The notes: generated by a model from the letters alone, not told the origin. A stretch of 64,000 nucleotides of DNA from CAWBOY01 sp963790585 (GCA_963790585.1 CAWBOY010000001.1:310001-374000); one strand, 5' to 3'. Shown: positions 1-9,990, counted from the first letter of the stretch. Made by a program: numbers and translations.

Positions 1-2551
1 TCTGCGGATCGGTGCCAGTCGAGGAATCATAAAGAAGCTTGCTGCCGGGCGTGCCGATCGGGCCATAGTATACGCGGAGGTCATCCGGAATCGAGTAGGC
101 GTTGAAGTCGATCACCGCCTTGCCGCCGATGGTGCCGACATCGATGATGTTGTCATCTTCAGCGGGCCCGCCGGAGCTTGGGGCCGTAATGTTGATAACC
201 GGTGTAATCTGCTGAATGGAGCCGGTCTCAGTGAGCTGGCTGAGCGGATTCGAGCTAAAGTTTGGATCACCGCTTGTGCTGTTGTAGATCTGCTCGACGC
301 CCAGGCCAACATTACCATTCAGGGAAATCAACCCACTTATGGTATTGATGCCGGCCAGGTTTTCCAAAGCGCCTTGATTGCTGGTCAAGCTATAGGCGGT
401 AGTCGCTCCGGAGCCGGCCAGGTTTAGATTGTAAGGCAGATTGAGAGAAGTCGTGCTGCCGACAGGCAACAGGTGGATCGCCGCGCCTTGGTAAACGGAT
501 ACGTAAGGCTGTTGCGTATCGCCGAGGCCGGCTTCGTGGCCGCCGAAGGCCTGGCTGTTTTCAACCGTCACCCAGCCTGATGTGATCTTGGTTGGCCCAA
601 TATAGGCATTCGCCGTAGGCAGGATGAGCTGGCCACCGCCCACCTTGGACACCACGACAGTGTTCGTAAACGGGCCATTGGAAATAGTGCCCGAGAAAGT
701 AAGACTATCGTCAAGAACGGTGCCGTTGGCCGTGACATCATAGGTATACGGCGCGCCAATCGGATTCGCGGCCGGATCGACACCGATGGATGCCGTGGGC
801 TGTGCTACCGTGACACTGTCAATTTTCAGCGAGCCGGCAAACGTGTTGATACCGGAATGGCTATAAATTGAGCCTAGTCCGCTAAAGCCGTTGCCGGTGT
901 TGTTGACCGTGACCGGGTTCGAGACAAGCAACGAGGTCGTGTTGCCGGTCACGGAATCGGGGATATTGTCGACAGCCAGTTCGAGTGTGCCGATGTGTCC
1001 GTTTACACCAGGGTTCGGATTGTCGATGGTGACAGCGCTCGTCACCGGCCCGAGGGCCTGGGAATCCTGAATCTCGAGGATGCCGTCATAGATGTTGGTA
1101 CCCCCACGATACGTGTTGGACGAGGTCAAATCCAAAGTGCCGTGGGCAATCTTCGTGAGTGTCATCACGCCGTTGGGATCGCTGACCACACCGCTAAAAG
1201 TCAATGTGGTCGCTTCACCGGCACTGACAAAGACCGACGTACCATTCGAGGGGCCTGGGTTGCCCAAATGGACGGGACCGGACCAAGTATTCGACCCAGA
1301 GAAGTTATTGATTTCCCCAAGTTCGTTCGCGGGCTCGTTCAGGATGGTCGTATTCGTCGGCGGCGACAACAAATTCGTGGGATACGGATCCATGCTCAGG
1401 ATCTTGTTGGCAACCGTGAAACCGATGCCTTTGGGATCGTCAAGCTGCAGGGTGCCCTGCGTGACCAGATTGCTGAAGACGTTGACTTGCGTGGCGGCCG
1501 TGCTATCGCCGGAGCCGAGGCTGCCCGCGTTTTGAATATCCAAGATGCCGTTGTAGATCGACGTGGTGCCACGATAGGTGTTGGCCTGGACGAAGGTGAC
1601 TTCGCCAGCGCCCGCCTTGGACACGCTATGACCAGCGCCCAAGTCGGTGATGACGCCGGAGATGATCAGATCGCCGGCGTTGGCACCGAAAAATGCATCG
1701 CTATCGAGAGTGATCGGGCCGCCCCAATTATTGGGCACGTCTTTGCCCGCGACGACATTGTCCGAGACATTAAGGAGCGCGCCGTCATTCGAGATGCCGG
1801 AGCCGTTGAGCTTCAAGGCACTTTGAATCGTGCCGGTGATATTGATGAGCTGCAATTGCGAGCCGGCGCTCACCGTGACATTGCCCGTCGAGCCGCCCAA
1901 GGCGTTGGCATTTGTGATTTGAATGATACCGGCATTGGTATCAAGAGCGATGGGGCCGGTGAAGGCGCTATTGTCCGCCGTCAGCTTGAGGACGCCGGCG
2001 CCTTCCTTCGTCAACTGGGCGCCGGTCGCACCGCTGAGATTGCCGGAGATCGTCAACATCGCGCTCGAATTCACGGTAATGAATTGACGCGATGTGGCCT
2101 GATCGGCCAGTTGAATGTTCAGAGAAATTGTTTCGTTGTTGAGGCCGGCGCCGACGTTGATCGCGCCGCTGGCGGAAGGCGTGTTATTGCCCAGCGTGAT
2201 GCCGTTGCCCGAGAGTATGTAATTATTACCGCTAAACGTTATCGAATTGAAAGTCGCCGACTGGCCATTGACGACCGGAAGGTCGTTATTCGTGTTCGTG
2301 ACCGCGACGCCCGAGGGAAAGACTAGGTCGTCGAGAGTCGCCGGAGAGCCTGTCGGGGCGACGCCGCCGGCCCAGTTTTTTGGATTGCTCCACAACGCAT
2401 TGACCGCGCTGCCGCCGGTCCAAATATAAGTCGCCGGGGCCAATCGTGTCTCGAGATGCTCGAGGCTAAGCGAGCGCCGCACTTTGCGGTAAGTCTTGAT
2501 CTTGGGGTGAAAGAGCGACCGGAGCCAACGAGACCAGGAGAAAGGTGCCAT
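1..2551 (-). CDS. Giant secreted beta-strand-repeat protein (3' end outside window)
   Basis: A minus-strand frame runs open for 850 codons from the ATG at 2551 to the window edge, so the C-terminus is missing. The N-terminus is basic and carries RRSLSLEHLETRLAPA (about residues 26-41), resembling the LExLExR motif common at the start of very large planctomycete exported proteins. The rest is Gly/Thr/Asn/Ser rich. It repeats a unit of the type NTYRGTTSIYNGILDIQNA near residues 322, 476 and 648, each followed by a Leu/Gly beta strand; this matches autotransporter-associated beta-strand (PATR) repeats. A surface or secreted beta-solenoid role is inferred. No strong Shine-Dalgarno is seen, so the start is chosen from the LExLExR context. 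The plus-strand open frame over it is antisense shadow. Confidence 0.8.
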   Translation of the reverse strand, partial: MAPFSWSRWLRSLFHPKIKTYRKVRRSLSLEHLETRLAPATYIWTGGSAVNALWSNPKNWAGGVAPTGSPATLDDLVFPSGVAVTNTNNDLPVVNGQSATFNSITFSGNNYILSGNGITLGNNTPSASGAINVGAGLNNETISLNIQLADQATSRQFITVNSSAMLTISGNLSGATGAQLTKEGAGVLKLTADNSAFTGPIALDTNAGIIQITNANALGGSTGNVTVSAGSQLQLINITGTIQSALKLNGSGISNDGALLNVSDNVVAGKDVPNNWGGPITLDSDAFFGANAGDLIISGVITDLGAGHSVSKAGAGEVTFVQANTYRGTTSIYNGILDIQNAGSLGSGDSTAATQVNVFSNLVTQGTLQLDDPKGIGFTVANKILSMDPYPTNLLSPPTNTTILNEPANELGEINNFSGSNTWSGPVHLGNPGPSNGTSVFVSAGEATTLTFSGVVSDPNGVMTLTKIAHGTLDLTSSNTYRGGTNIYDGILEIQDSQALGPVTSAVTIDNPNPGVNGHIGTLELAVDNIPDSVTGNTTSLLVSNPVTVNNTGNGFSGLGSIYSHSGINTFAGSLKIDSVTVAQPTASIGVDPAANPIGAPYTYDVTANGTVLDDSLTFSGTISNGPFTNTVVVSKVGGGQLILPTANAYIGPTKITSGWVTVENSQAFGGHEAGLGDTQQPYVSVYQGAAIHLLPVGSTTSLNLPYNLNLAGSGATTAYSLTSNQGALENLAGINTISGLISLNGNVGLGVEQIYNSTSGDPNFSSNPLSQLTETGSIQQITPVINITAPSSGGPAEDDNIIDVGTIGGKAVIDFNAYSIPDDLRVYYGPIGTPGSKLLYDSSTGTDPQ

Positions 2552-3021
2552 TTTTTTACGCTCTTTATTGTACGGACAGGGAATGATTTTGGGGTATGCA
2601 CGCAATCTTATATCGCAACGTACATTCAAAAGAGACGGGTAACAAGGACAAATAACTGTTAAAACCCAATCGCAGCTGCCGTTTACCTGAACAGGCAGGC
2701 AACTCGACAAAGTCTCGCTATTTCCATCCCTGGAGACCTTCTCCTCATCTACCGATCTACCCCTCCCTGATCGGATTGGCGGTGAGTTTACCCGTGCGCC
2801 CGAGTTTGAGGCAATACAAGATCGTTTGGGTGGATGAGGAAGGTTTATGCACCCGTCTTCCTTTAGGGAACGAATGGGAAGGCAGGCTGTTTGGAAAAAT
2901 TTGCTCCAAGGGGCAGGGCTGCGAGGAATAGTGAAGATAATTCCCGGAATGTTTCAAGTCGGCGCGACTCCTCTTGCCGAAGCGTCGAGATGGCCCTTAT
3001 AATCGCTGCTTGACAACCAAC
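2552..3021. other. Intergenic, no gene seen
   Basis: About 470 bases between the divergent start of the beta-strand-repeat gene and the tRNA. Open frames here are short and, near 2860-3020, are antisense to the tRNA. It should hold the promoter of the giant gene, but no convincing -10/-35 pair can be named. Confidence 0.4.
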
Positions 3022-3094
3022 GGGGCCGTAGCTCAACTGGGAGAGCGCAGCGTTCGCAATGCTGAGGTTACGGGTTCGATCCCCGTCGGCTCCA
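3022..3094 (+). tRNA. tRNA-Ala (anticodon CGC)
   Basis: 73 bases fold into a complete cloverleaf: a 7-bp acceptor stem GGGGCCG/CGGCTCC containing the G3:U70 wobble that specifies alanine, a D stem GCTC/GAGC, an anticodon stem CAGCG/TGCTG with loop TTCGCAA, and a T arm ACGGG-TTCGATC-CCCGT, with discriminator A73. The anticodon CGC reads GCG. CCA is not encoded. It stands alone, with no other tRNA adjacent. Confidence 0.95.
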
Positions 3095-3203
3095 CTTCTT
3101 ATCTCCTTACAATGCAAGTCCTTGCGGCTTCTAACGGCGCTGTGACCTGGGCTCTGTCTTATCAGCTTGCTCGGGGCGTGGACAGTTTCGCTTGCCCTTG
3201 GGC

Positions 3204-3369
3204 CTAGAGCATTTTAACGAAGGGATTGCACACAGCGATCGTGGCCGGGGTCGATACTCCGACCCCGGTGAAGGCCGAGCGACTCCTGAAAGCCGGGGTC
3301 GGAGTACCGACCCCGGCCACCACTCCCGCTGATGCTTCCTGTGTGCAATCCGCATGGTAACCGCTCTAG
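3204..3369. repeat. Nested inverted repeat, MITE-like
   Basis: Three nested inverted pairs share one centre: CTAGAGC at 3204-3210 with GCTCTAG at 3363-3369; GGATTGCACACAG at about 3223-3235 with CTGTGTGCAATCC near 3339-3351; and a 28-base arm at 3241-3268 matched with one mismatch by 3293-3320 (core CCGGGGTCGG). No coding capacity. Probably a non-autonomous element or structured intergenic repeat. Confidence 0.7.
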
Positions 3370-3398
3370 TCACATTAGCTTCCGTGGCGGCGACAACG

Positions 3399-3445
3399 GA
3401 AATTCGTTGCATTCGACCCCCCCATAACCCCACCGAACGAATTCC
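3399..3445. repeat. Short repeat with GAATTCGTT-type inverted ends, copy 1
   Basis: AATTCGTTGCA and CGAACGAATTCC bracket a C-rich core. A related block lies at 51850-51893 with the same ends and a similar C-rich middle, so this is a dispersed intergenic repeat of unknown role. Confidence 0.45.
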
Positions 3446-3649
3446 ACAAAGTTGAATCTTCCGTATGTAAAAGGACTTACGTTCGTTCACGCCCATTTCG
3501 TTTCTCGACGAGAAACGCGCACCGCGCCTCTTCCTTGAGCAAAGGTGGCTTCCGTGTGGAACTCGAGATAGAACCGGGATTACGCGTTGGCAGATTTGGC
3601 GATCGAAAGTTAACGTCTAGCCGATCTTACAGCTGGGCCTCTTTTGAAC

Positions 3650-3683
3650 AAAAATGCGAGCGAGGCCAGATGACCTCGCTCGC
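3650..3683 (-). terminator. Rho-independent terminator of the 3709-4146 gene
   Basis: A perfect 10-bp GC-rich stem (GCGAGCGAGG at 3656-3665 with CCTCGCTCGC at 3674-3683) with an 8-base loop is followed on the minus strand by ATTTTTG. It lies 25 bases beyond the stop of the minus-strand gene ending at 3709. Confidence 0.8.
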
Positions 3684-3708
3684 TCTGGTTGTCACTACAC
3701 CTTTCTAA

Positions 3709-4146
3709 TTATCGCCCCATCAGCTTCGTTACCCAATCGAGAGTCGTACGGAAGTTGAAAATTTGGCCTGGTCCTAGCCAATCGATAAGGACCAGGACGA
3801 GAGCCACGTCGACAACTCCGCACGTGTAAGGCAACTTTCGGCCTTTCCAGGCGCGTAGGCCCTTGAGCCAACGAGCGAGGGTATCGGCGCGATTCTGCCA
3901 GGTCGTGTACCGCGCCTCGACGCGATCGCGGGCCTGGACCAGCTCACCGAGCTGATACTGCCCCTTGGCCAAGAGGCAAGCGTCAGGCTTCGAGCCATTG
4001 CCGGCCTTCAGAGGTAGTTGGCGAACCAATGCGTCGGTTCGCTGCGCGATCTTAGCGTACTGCCGTTCCAGCGTCGCGGCCTGGCGTTTGACCAGGAATC
4101 GAGACAAAATCAAGCTGGCGACGAGTACGCTGTATAGAAAAATCAT
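3709..4146 (-). CDS. Small membrane protein of unknown function
   Basis: 145 residues. The start at 4146 is chosen because AAGGAG lies seven bases upstream; an in-frame ATG 45 bases earlier has no such site. Residues 1-15 (IFLYSVLVASLILSRFLV region) form an N-terminal membrane segment. A basic, helical middle follows, then a second hydrophobic stretch near residues 105-118 (VVDVALVLVLIDWLG), and the chain ends WVTKLMGR. That suggests two membrane passes joined by a helical loop. I recognise no family. Transcription ends at the hairpin at 3650-3683. It is divergent from kdsA. Confidence 0.7.
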   Translation of the reverse strand: MIFLYSVLVASLILSRFLVKRQAATLERQYAKIAQRTDALVRQLPLKAGNGSKPDACLLAKGQYQLGELVQARDRVEARYTTWQNRADTLARWLKGLRAWKGRKLPYTCGVVDVALVLVLIDWLGPGQIFNFRTTLDWVTKLMGR

Positions 4147-4385
4147 TTGTTTCTCCTTGGTTACTTGGGTGCGCATTTCTCCTGTTTCCACACCTCCGGT
4201 TGAAGTGGATTGCAGGTGGTTTTCGATCCGTGCTCGAGCGGGATTGTTACATTGACGACGTCCCCTGATGGAGCCGATTCCTATCCCGAAGGTTCGCGTC
4301 TAACCGAAGAGATTTGCGGTCGGTACAATGCTCACCAGCCCCAAGCGCCAGCGGACCAGCGGTTCCATCAAGGAGGATAACAATT

Positions 4386-5207
4386 ATGGCCACAAACACG
4401 CCGGTCCAGGTCGGGCCGCTCAAATGCGGGACGGGGGAGCCGCTTCTATGGATTCTTGGCCCCTGCGTCATCGAATCGCATGATCTGACGCTGCGCATCG
4501 CCGAGACGTTGGCGGCTCTGGCCCAGAAATTGAAGATCCCTATAGTCTTCAAGGCTTCGTTCGACAAAGCCAATCGGACGTCGAGCAAGACCTTTCGTGG
4601 CCCTGGCTTGGTCGAAGGCCTGAAAACATTGGCGGCGGTCAAGCGGCAGACAGGCTTGCCGTTGACCACGGACGTTCACGAGATGCACCATGTCGGGCCG
4701 GTTGCGGAAGTCTGCGATCTTCTGCAAATTCCCGCCTTTTTGGCGCGGCAAACCGATCTGATCCTGGCCGCGGGGCAAACCGGCAAGGCCGTGAACGTGA
4801 AAAAGGGCCAGTTCATGGCGCCTTGGGATATGCGCAACGTCGTCAGCAAAATGAACGAGACCGGCAATAGCAATCTGCTGCTTACCGAGCGCGGCACGAC
4901 GTTTGGCTACGGCCAATTGGTCAATGACATGCGCGCTATTCCCTGGATGCAGGATTTGGGTCGTCCCGTGATCTTTGACGCGACTCACAGCGTACAGATG
5001 CCAGGGGGCGCGGGCGACCGCAGTGGCGGCGATCGGCGCATGGTGCCCTATTTGGCTCGCGCCGCCGTGGCCGCCGGCTGCGACGGCCTCTTTTTGGAAA
5101 CGCATCCCCGGCCCGACGAAGCGTTGAGCGACGGCCCTAACATGGTCCCTCTCGGCGAGTTGCCGGCTTTGATCGAGCGCTGCCTGCGGCTCCGTGCGGC
5201 GATATAA
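4386..5207 (+). CDS. kdsA: 3-deoxy-8-phosphooctulonate synthase
   Basis: 273 residues, normal length for KdsA, which condenses phosphoenolpyruvate with arabinose 5-phosphate to KDO 8-phosphate for lipopolysaccharide core (EC 2.5.1.55, cytoplasmic). Family landmarks seen in order: GPCVIES (res 20-26), FKASFDKANRTS, TDVHE, QIPAFLARQTDL, VNVKKGQFMAPWDM, ERGTTFGYGQLVNDMRAI, FDATHSVQ and HPRPDEALSDGPNM. The Cys in GPCVIES and the downstream His/Glu/Asp set indicate the metal-dependent class; the metal-independent E. coli type has Asn there. AAGGAGG lies just upstream of the chosen ATG. It is followed after 41 bases by the next plus-strand gene. Confidence 0.95.
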   Translation: MATNTPVQVGPLKCGTGEPLLWILGPCVIESHDLTLRIAETLAALAQKLKIPIVFKASFDKANRTSSKTFRGPGLVEGLKTLAAVKRQTGLPLTTDVHEMHHVGPVAEVCDLLQIPAFLARQTDLILAAGQTGKAVNVKKGQFMAPWDMRNVVSKMNETGNSNLLLTERGTTFGYGQLVNDMRAIPWMQDLGRPVIFDATHSVQMPGGAGDRSGGDRRMVPYLARAAVAAGCDGLFLETHPRPDEALSDGPNMVPLGELPALIERCLRLRAAI

Positions 5208-5248
5208 AGATTGATTGATTCGCTATTTAGGCTTGATCGGAGTTCGTG

Positions 5249-7280
5249 ATGGCAAGCGACGAAACGTCGCCAGAACCGGGTCAGCGCCCGCTGGAAAGCT
5301 ACTTCATTTACGTAGGCATCGCGGCCGTCATCGGCCTGCTCGTCATGCTCATCCTCTCGGTCTTGGGCCCAGCGTCCGATACGCCTACCGCAACCACCAA
5401 GTCGACCAACGAAGGCGAAGGCGGACTCGAAGCGGCCAAGCAAGGCGCCGCGCGCGAGACCGATTTGAGCACGTGCCGATCCGCGTTTCATCTCATCAAC
5501 GATTACCTTCAGCAAAAGGCGGACAAGCGGCCATCCCTCGGCGGGACCGACGAGCGCGAGCGCCTACAACAGTTCTTCGGCCTGAAGCAGGACGAGTTGA
5601 GCGAGTTAGAAAGTCCGAATTTCACTCTTCTTGACGAAGCCTACCTTGAGTCTTGTTACGTCTTTCGCGACGCGGCTCATTCTCTCGACGTCATCGGCGC
5701 CAACGGGCAGGACGGTAAGCCGCTGGCATTAACCCAGCAAGAACGGGTCGTCAGCGCATTGGCCTGGAGCGTCCGCCAAATGCGGATCGGCTCGGGGGGA
5801 CCAGGCTACTTCGACGCTCCGAATTTTCCCGCGCCGCCGCTTTTTGCCGCGCGGCGCGGCCGAGGCTCCGAACTGGAGCGGGCGCTCGTCTTTCTGACAC
5901 TCCTGCAGCAAGTCAACCGTGCGGACGATCCGATCGTCACCTGTTTGCTCCAAGTTCCGCAGCGCGGCACTGTGGCGCGGCGCGTCTGGGCCTGCGGCGT
6001 AGCGTTCGGCAAGAGCGATGATTTGTATCTTTTTGATCCACGAATCGGCCTACCGATTCCGGGGCCGGGCGGGAAAGGCGTTGCCACGCTCGCCCAAGTT
6101 TGCAAAGACGACGCGATTTTGAGGCAGCTCGACTCGGACAAAATTGCCTACGACATCACCGCCGAACTCGCGGGACAGGCGGAGTTGACGGTCGTCGCGC
6201 CGCTCAGCGGCCTCTCCAAGCGCATGGCGTGGCTGCAAGCCAACCTGCAGAGCCCAGCGGTTCGAGTGAATCTTGCTGTCCGCGCTTTGGCGGATCTTGA
6301 CCGGCTCACCTCGGCTGCGCGCTTGCCGGATGGTCGATCGTTGAGGGTGGTCCCCTGGCAAGAGGTCCTGCCCAATGGTCAGGAACTTTCCGGGCCGAGC
6401 TTGATGCGCCGCTTTTTGCCACGCGAGGAGGGTGGAATCGATGCCGAGCGGCGATTGATCTTTGTGCGCGATCTGGTGCCTTGGGGCATGATGCCTCCTT
6501 TGATCCGTGATGCGGACAAATTTCCTCTCAATATCGATCTCGGGCGGAAAGTCGCTGATTACTTCGCAGCGCCGTTCTGGAAGGCGGTTCTTCAACCGCA
6601 ACAGCCGCGCGACATGATCCTGCGCGGCCGCATCGACATGGCGACGCCCGAATTGACCAAGGAACTGCGGCAGATGCAGGAATTCGAGCAGCGCCAGTTA
6701 CCGGCCGACATCAATCAGCAGGTCGAGGAATGGGCCCGGAACGCCCGCGCCACATACTCCGCGTTGTTCCAGTTACAGAAAAACCCAAAGGCTGATCCCT
6801 CGCTGTTACAGGATGCGCGCGTGGAAGAAGGCAAACTCTGGAAGGAGAACTCGCGGCCCCTGGTGATGCTGATCCAATCGGGCTTCGCGGAACCCAGGGC
6901 GGCCGAGCTTACCTATCAGCTGGGCATTTGTACTTTGCAGCGTGCCGAAGGCGTTCAGGCACGCATCGACCTCGTGCGGCGAACTCCCGGCGCCAAATTG
7001 CGCGACGAAGACCTCAAGATCGCGCGGAAAGAGTGGCGCGACGCTCTCGGCTGGTGGACCCGCTACGGCGAGGAATACAAAAATGGTCCCGGCCAAGCCC
7101 ATGCCCGCCGTCTGCGCCTCGCGCGCTTTGCGAATGATGGCACAGGCTCTCGTCGCGCTCAACGAAGACGAAAAAGAGGTCGCGCGCCTGCGCGAAGAGG
7201 CCGTCACGATCCTCAACGATCTCAAGGAACCGATGACGCCGAGCGAGAAAGTGGCCGCACTGTATTTAGCGCGGCAGTGA
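5249..7280 (+). CDS. Membrane-anchored protein of unknown function (frame break near 7127)
   Basis: About 677 residues when repaired. Residues 18-40 form one membrane anchor (FIYVGIAAVIGLLVMLILSV) after a Pro-rich start, with a large soluble part outside or in the periplasm by inference. A GGAG lies five bases before the ATG; a GTG one codon earlier is the alternative start. The frame starting at 5249 reads sensibly to about 7125 and then into nonsense. The +1 frame from there gives MMAQALVALNEDEKEVARLR and ends ALYLARQ at 7280. Dropping one T from the TTT at about 7127-7129 restores a single protein. No family recognised; the long helical segments are typical of planctomycete-specific exported proteins. 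Confidence 0.7.
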
Positions 7281-7288
7281 GCGTATAT

Positions 7289-7369
7289 CCGATCATGTTG
7301 TGGCGGCACGTTGCTAGCCTGCCGAAGACGCATCGGCACGTCGGAAACGTGCCGCCACAACATGATCGG
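7289..7369. repeat. Inverted repeat just after the 5249 gene
   Basis: A 24-base arm at 7289-7312 (core GTTGTGGCGGCACGTT) is matched by its reverse complement at 7346-7369, with a smaller hairpin between. It starts nine bases after the stop codon and may help end transcription. A block of similar design sits at 39372-39490. Confidence 0.7.
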
Positions 7370-7540
7370 AAAGTCTCTTGCCCACCTTACCCAACCCGCG
7401 CGACCCGATCGACCGCACCCCACGGTGCCTGTATAACCCATCTCTTCGGATTAATCGTCACCTCCGCGAGACAAGGAGGGCGATAGTGAGAATGCCGCCA
7501 GCGCATTCCGCGTCGTCCTTCCCGTCCGCGAGGTTTCGCC

Positions 7541-8344
7541 ATGTTGACCCGAATTGCCCCATTTGCCATCCTATTGACATCTTTCATATCCTTTTCAGTT
7601 CATGCCGGGGATGTCGCTGAGAAGCCATCGCCTGCACTGCTTCTGTGGCAACAGGGGCAAGAAGCGATGCGCCTGAACAACACCGATCTGGCGATCAACC
7701 TTTATTGCCGAAGTCTCAAGCTCGACGCCAATCTCGCTTGCAATCACCTGAGCCTTGCGGCCAGCTATTTGGAAAAAGGTGAGGACGAGAAAGCTGCCAG
7801 TTCTATGAAACAATATCTCGAAGCGCGACCCGATCACCTTGCGATCCGCCTTCATTACGCGGAGCTCTTATCCCGTCTCCAGCGGCCGACGGCGGCCCGC
7901 GATCAATTGGAACGATTTATCGCTGACGCACAGCAAATGCCCGAATTGCAGGAACGCTTGCTGGTCGATGGTCATAGCCGACTTATGGAATTGGCTGTCG
8001 CAACCGAGGATGCGTATCGCGAGCATCTCCATCGTGGTATCGGGCTTTATTTGCTGGGCTGCCATCTGGCGCGGGTGAAAGAGCAGCCGAAAGAAGCATC
8101 GGCCGAAGGCTTGCTCTGCCGAGCGGCGGCTGAACTTACGCTTGCGCGCCTGGACAAGCCAGGCTCGGCGCGTCCTGCGTATTATCTCCATGAGGTTTGG
8201 TCGCAACTCGCGCAAAACCAGCCGGCAACACGGTGGCTACGTGCCGCCCAAGCGGCCGCCCCATTTAGCGATCTGACGCCGACCGAGCGACGGCGCCTGG
8301 ACGCGGCCTATCACGACCTCCGAGCGGAGACGCTTCACCGATAA
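7541..8344 (+). CDS. Exported TPR-type protein
   Basis: 267 residues. Signal peptide at residues 1-22 (hydrophobic IAPFAILLTSFISFSV, then HAGD). Residues about 35-130 look like two to three tetratricopeptide units: ALLLWQQGQEAMRLNNTDLA, then ACNHLSLAASYLEKGEDEKA, then ALIRLHYAELLSRLQR-like helices with the usual small/large residue spacing. The remainder is helical with no recognised domain. It probably works as a periplasmic interaction scaffold; the partner is unknown. Next gene on the same strand starts about 150 bases later. Confidence 0.75.
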   Translation: MLTRIAPFAILLTSFISFSVHAGDVAEKPSPALLLWQQGQEAMRLNNTDLAINLYCRSLKLDANLACNHLSLAASYLEKGEDEKAASSMKQYLEARPDHLAIRLHYAELLSRLQRPTAARDQLERFIADAQQMPELQERLLVDGHSRLMELAVATEDAYREHLHRGIGLYLLGCHLARVKEQPKEASAEGLLCRAAAELTLARLDKPGSARPAYYLHEVWSQLAQNQPATRWLRAAQAAAPFSDLTPTERRRLDAAYHDLRAETLHR

Positions 8345-8491
8345 CGCGGCGAATGGCGCCAACACCGGCTACGTGGACGGGGTTCTTTCTATATCCGCGA
8401 CGCTAACCGTTGACAGCGTCCCAGTCAGGCTGTTAGCTTCAGCAATAGCCACAAGTATCTTCGATAGTCCTTGTCTTTCATGGTGGGCCGC

Positions 8492-9859
8492 ATGAACACC
8501 CAGACTATAGCTCGCTCGCGCTTGTTCTTTGGATTTTCACTCGTCCTTGGTTTGCTGGCTTATGGAGCCTGCTCGGCCTGGCCGCAAGCCAGTTCCGATG
8601 ACATTTTGCCTGCCGACGGCCGAGCCGCGTTCAGCAAAGCCTACCTTGCCAGCCCGAGCGCGACCAAGCTTTTGAGCGGCAAAGATTCGTTTGATCCCAA
8701 GGACAAAAAACAAATCGACATCCTCGACATGGAAGCGAAGAACGCGATCTATCGCTTCACATGGCCCGAGGTGCAGCGCGGCTATGAGGAGAGGGCCGGC
8801 AAAGGCGACACCATCATCCGCGACACGACGCACAACGTTGAAAGCCAATTTCAGAAGCTCGTCGCGTCGCTCGGCAGCCTCTCCAATCCGAAGAACCCAA
8901 CGTCCAAGATGGTCGCCCCTGTCTTCACACGTCTGGTCATCGAACATGCGATGGAAGTTATAACCCAGACGCGCAAGCCGATCGGCCAGATCAACGCGGC
9001 GCGCTGTTTGGCACGGCTAGCCGAGGCTCCCGACAAAGACCCGAACGAGACGCCCCAACAGGTCCTTGTTCGCTTGGGTGTAGCCGAAGAAGGCAAGCCG
9101 GCCGTGATCAATGATCTCGCCGAATCGTATCTGAAATGTCTCCAGAAAAGCCCTACGGACGGTGTCAAGTATTATGCGCTCAAGGGTATTATCGACTTGT
9201 TCAAGCTTAGTCCGCCGAAAGGCGCTGAGCTTACTCCCAAGAATCAGACGGACATCGCCGCTGCGTTAGATCAGTTCATAATGAAGCCTTTGCAGTTTCC
9301 CAACGGAGTGGCGGACCAAGAATTGGAGGGAGCCCGCTCTTTACGTCGTGAGGCGATCCGCGCTCTCGCGCAATTGAAACTTCCCGAAATTGGCGATCAA
9401 AGGCCAGCGCTAGTTCTTTTGAAAGTCGTCGCAAACGATGGGCTGTCCCCCGAGGCCCGTTCGGACGAGAGGATTGAAGCGGCGATTGGTCTGACACATA
9501 TGAAGATTGATCCCGACAAGGGCTACCAACCGGATTATGCGATGTATTACATCGCCGTCTATCTCGGTGATTTAGCCAAGGGTATCCAGACGCAGACCGA
9601 GAAAAAACATGCCTGGAAGATCTACGCCGCGCGCATGACAGACGGTCTGAGCGGCATGAGCGCCAGGGCCAAGAACGAATATGTGACCAAGACGGCGGAA
9701 AAGTGCATAAAAGAGATTCTCTTACGCCTCGAAGAAAGCGGCGCCGACGTCAAAAACCTGCCATACGACAAATTCCATGACGAGATCATGGCTTCGCCGC
9801 CGCCGGCCAAGAGCCTTTTCAAAGGCGAAGACAAGGCGACTATTAAAACCGGGAATTGA
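8492..9859 (+). CDS. Exported helical protein of unknown function
   Basis: 455 residues from the ATG at 8492; ATG 8480 and TTG 8471 in the same frame are alternatives. The GGTGGG before 8492 is the only weak ribosome site seen. A signal sequence (RLFFGFSLVLGLLAYGACSA) precedes a helical protein with HEAT-like spacing, for example AARCLARLAEAP, YYALKGIIDLF and EAIRALAQLKLPEIG. I recognise no catalytic motif. It has a typical planctomycete profile: long, exported, unnamed. It is followed by an inverted repeat at 9886-9958. Confidence 0.7.
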   Translation: MNTQTIARSRLFFGFSLVLGLLAYGACSAWPQASSDDILPADGRAAFSKAYLASPSATKLLSGKDSFDPKDKKQIDILDMEAKNAIYRFTWPEVQRGYEERAGKGDTIIRDTTHNVESQFQKLVASLGSLSNPKNPTSKMVAPVFTRLVIEHAMEVITQTRKPIGQINAARCLARLAEAPDKDPNETPQQVLVRLGVAEEGKPAVINDLAESYLKCLQKSPTDGVKYYALKGIIDLFKLSPPKGAELTPKNQTDIAAALDQFIMKPLQFPNGVADQELEGARSLRREAIRALAQLKLPEIGDQRPALVLLKVVANDGLSPEARSDERIEAAIGLTHMKIDPDKGYQPDYAMYYIAVYLGDLAKGIQTQTEKKHAWKIYAARMTDGLSGMSARAKNEYVTKTAEKCIKEILLRLEESGADVKNLPYDKFHDEIMASPPPAKSLFKGEDKATIKTGN

Positions 9860-9885
9860 CAACAAAATATCGCACTTGTCTTGAC

Positions 9886-9958
9886 GAGCCGGGAACGTCA
9901 GCTCCCGAAGAAAATCTGAGCAAGTCTAATGCTCTCCAGGAGCTGACGCTCCCGGCTC
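9886..9958. repeat. Inverted repeat (GAGCCGGGA family), copy 1
   Basis: GAGCCGGGAACGTCAGCTCC at the left is matched, with small differences, by GGAGCTGACGCTCCCGGCTC at the right. A related, longer copy lies at 22488-22600. It sits between two plus-strand genes and may act as an intergenic hairpin. Confidence 0.65.
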
Positions 9959-9990
9959 GCCGATCCAATACATTACAGTCAGGTCGCCCC

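Noticed and set aside
995..2326. A 443-codon plus-strand open frame
   Set aside because: It is antisense to the beta-strand-repeat gene, has a biased low-complexity product, no ribosome site and no recognisable domain.
2863..3207. Short frames on both strands across the tRNA
   Set aside because: Their products are translations of tRNA-Ala sequence and its complement, a well-known artefact.
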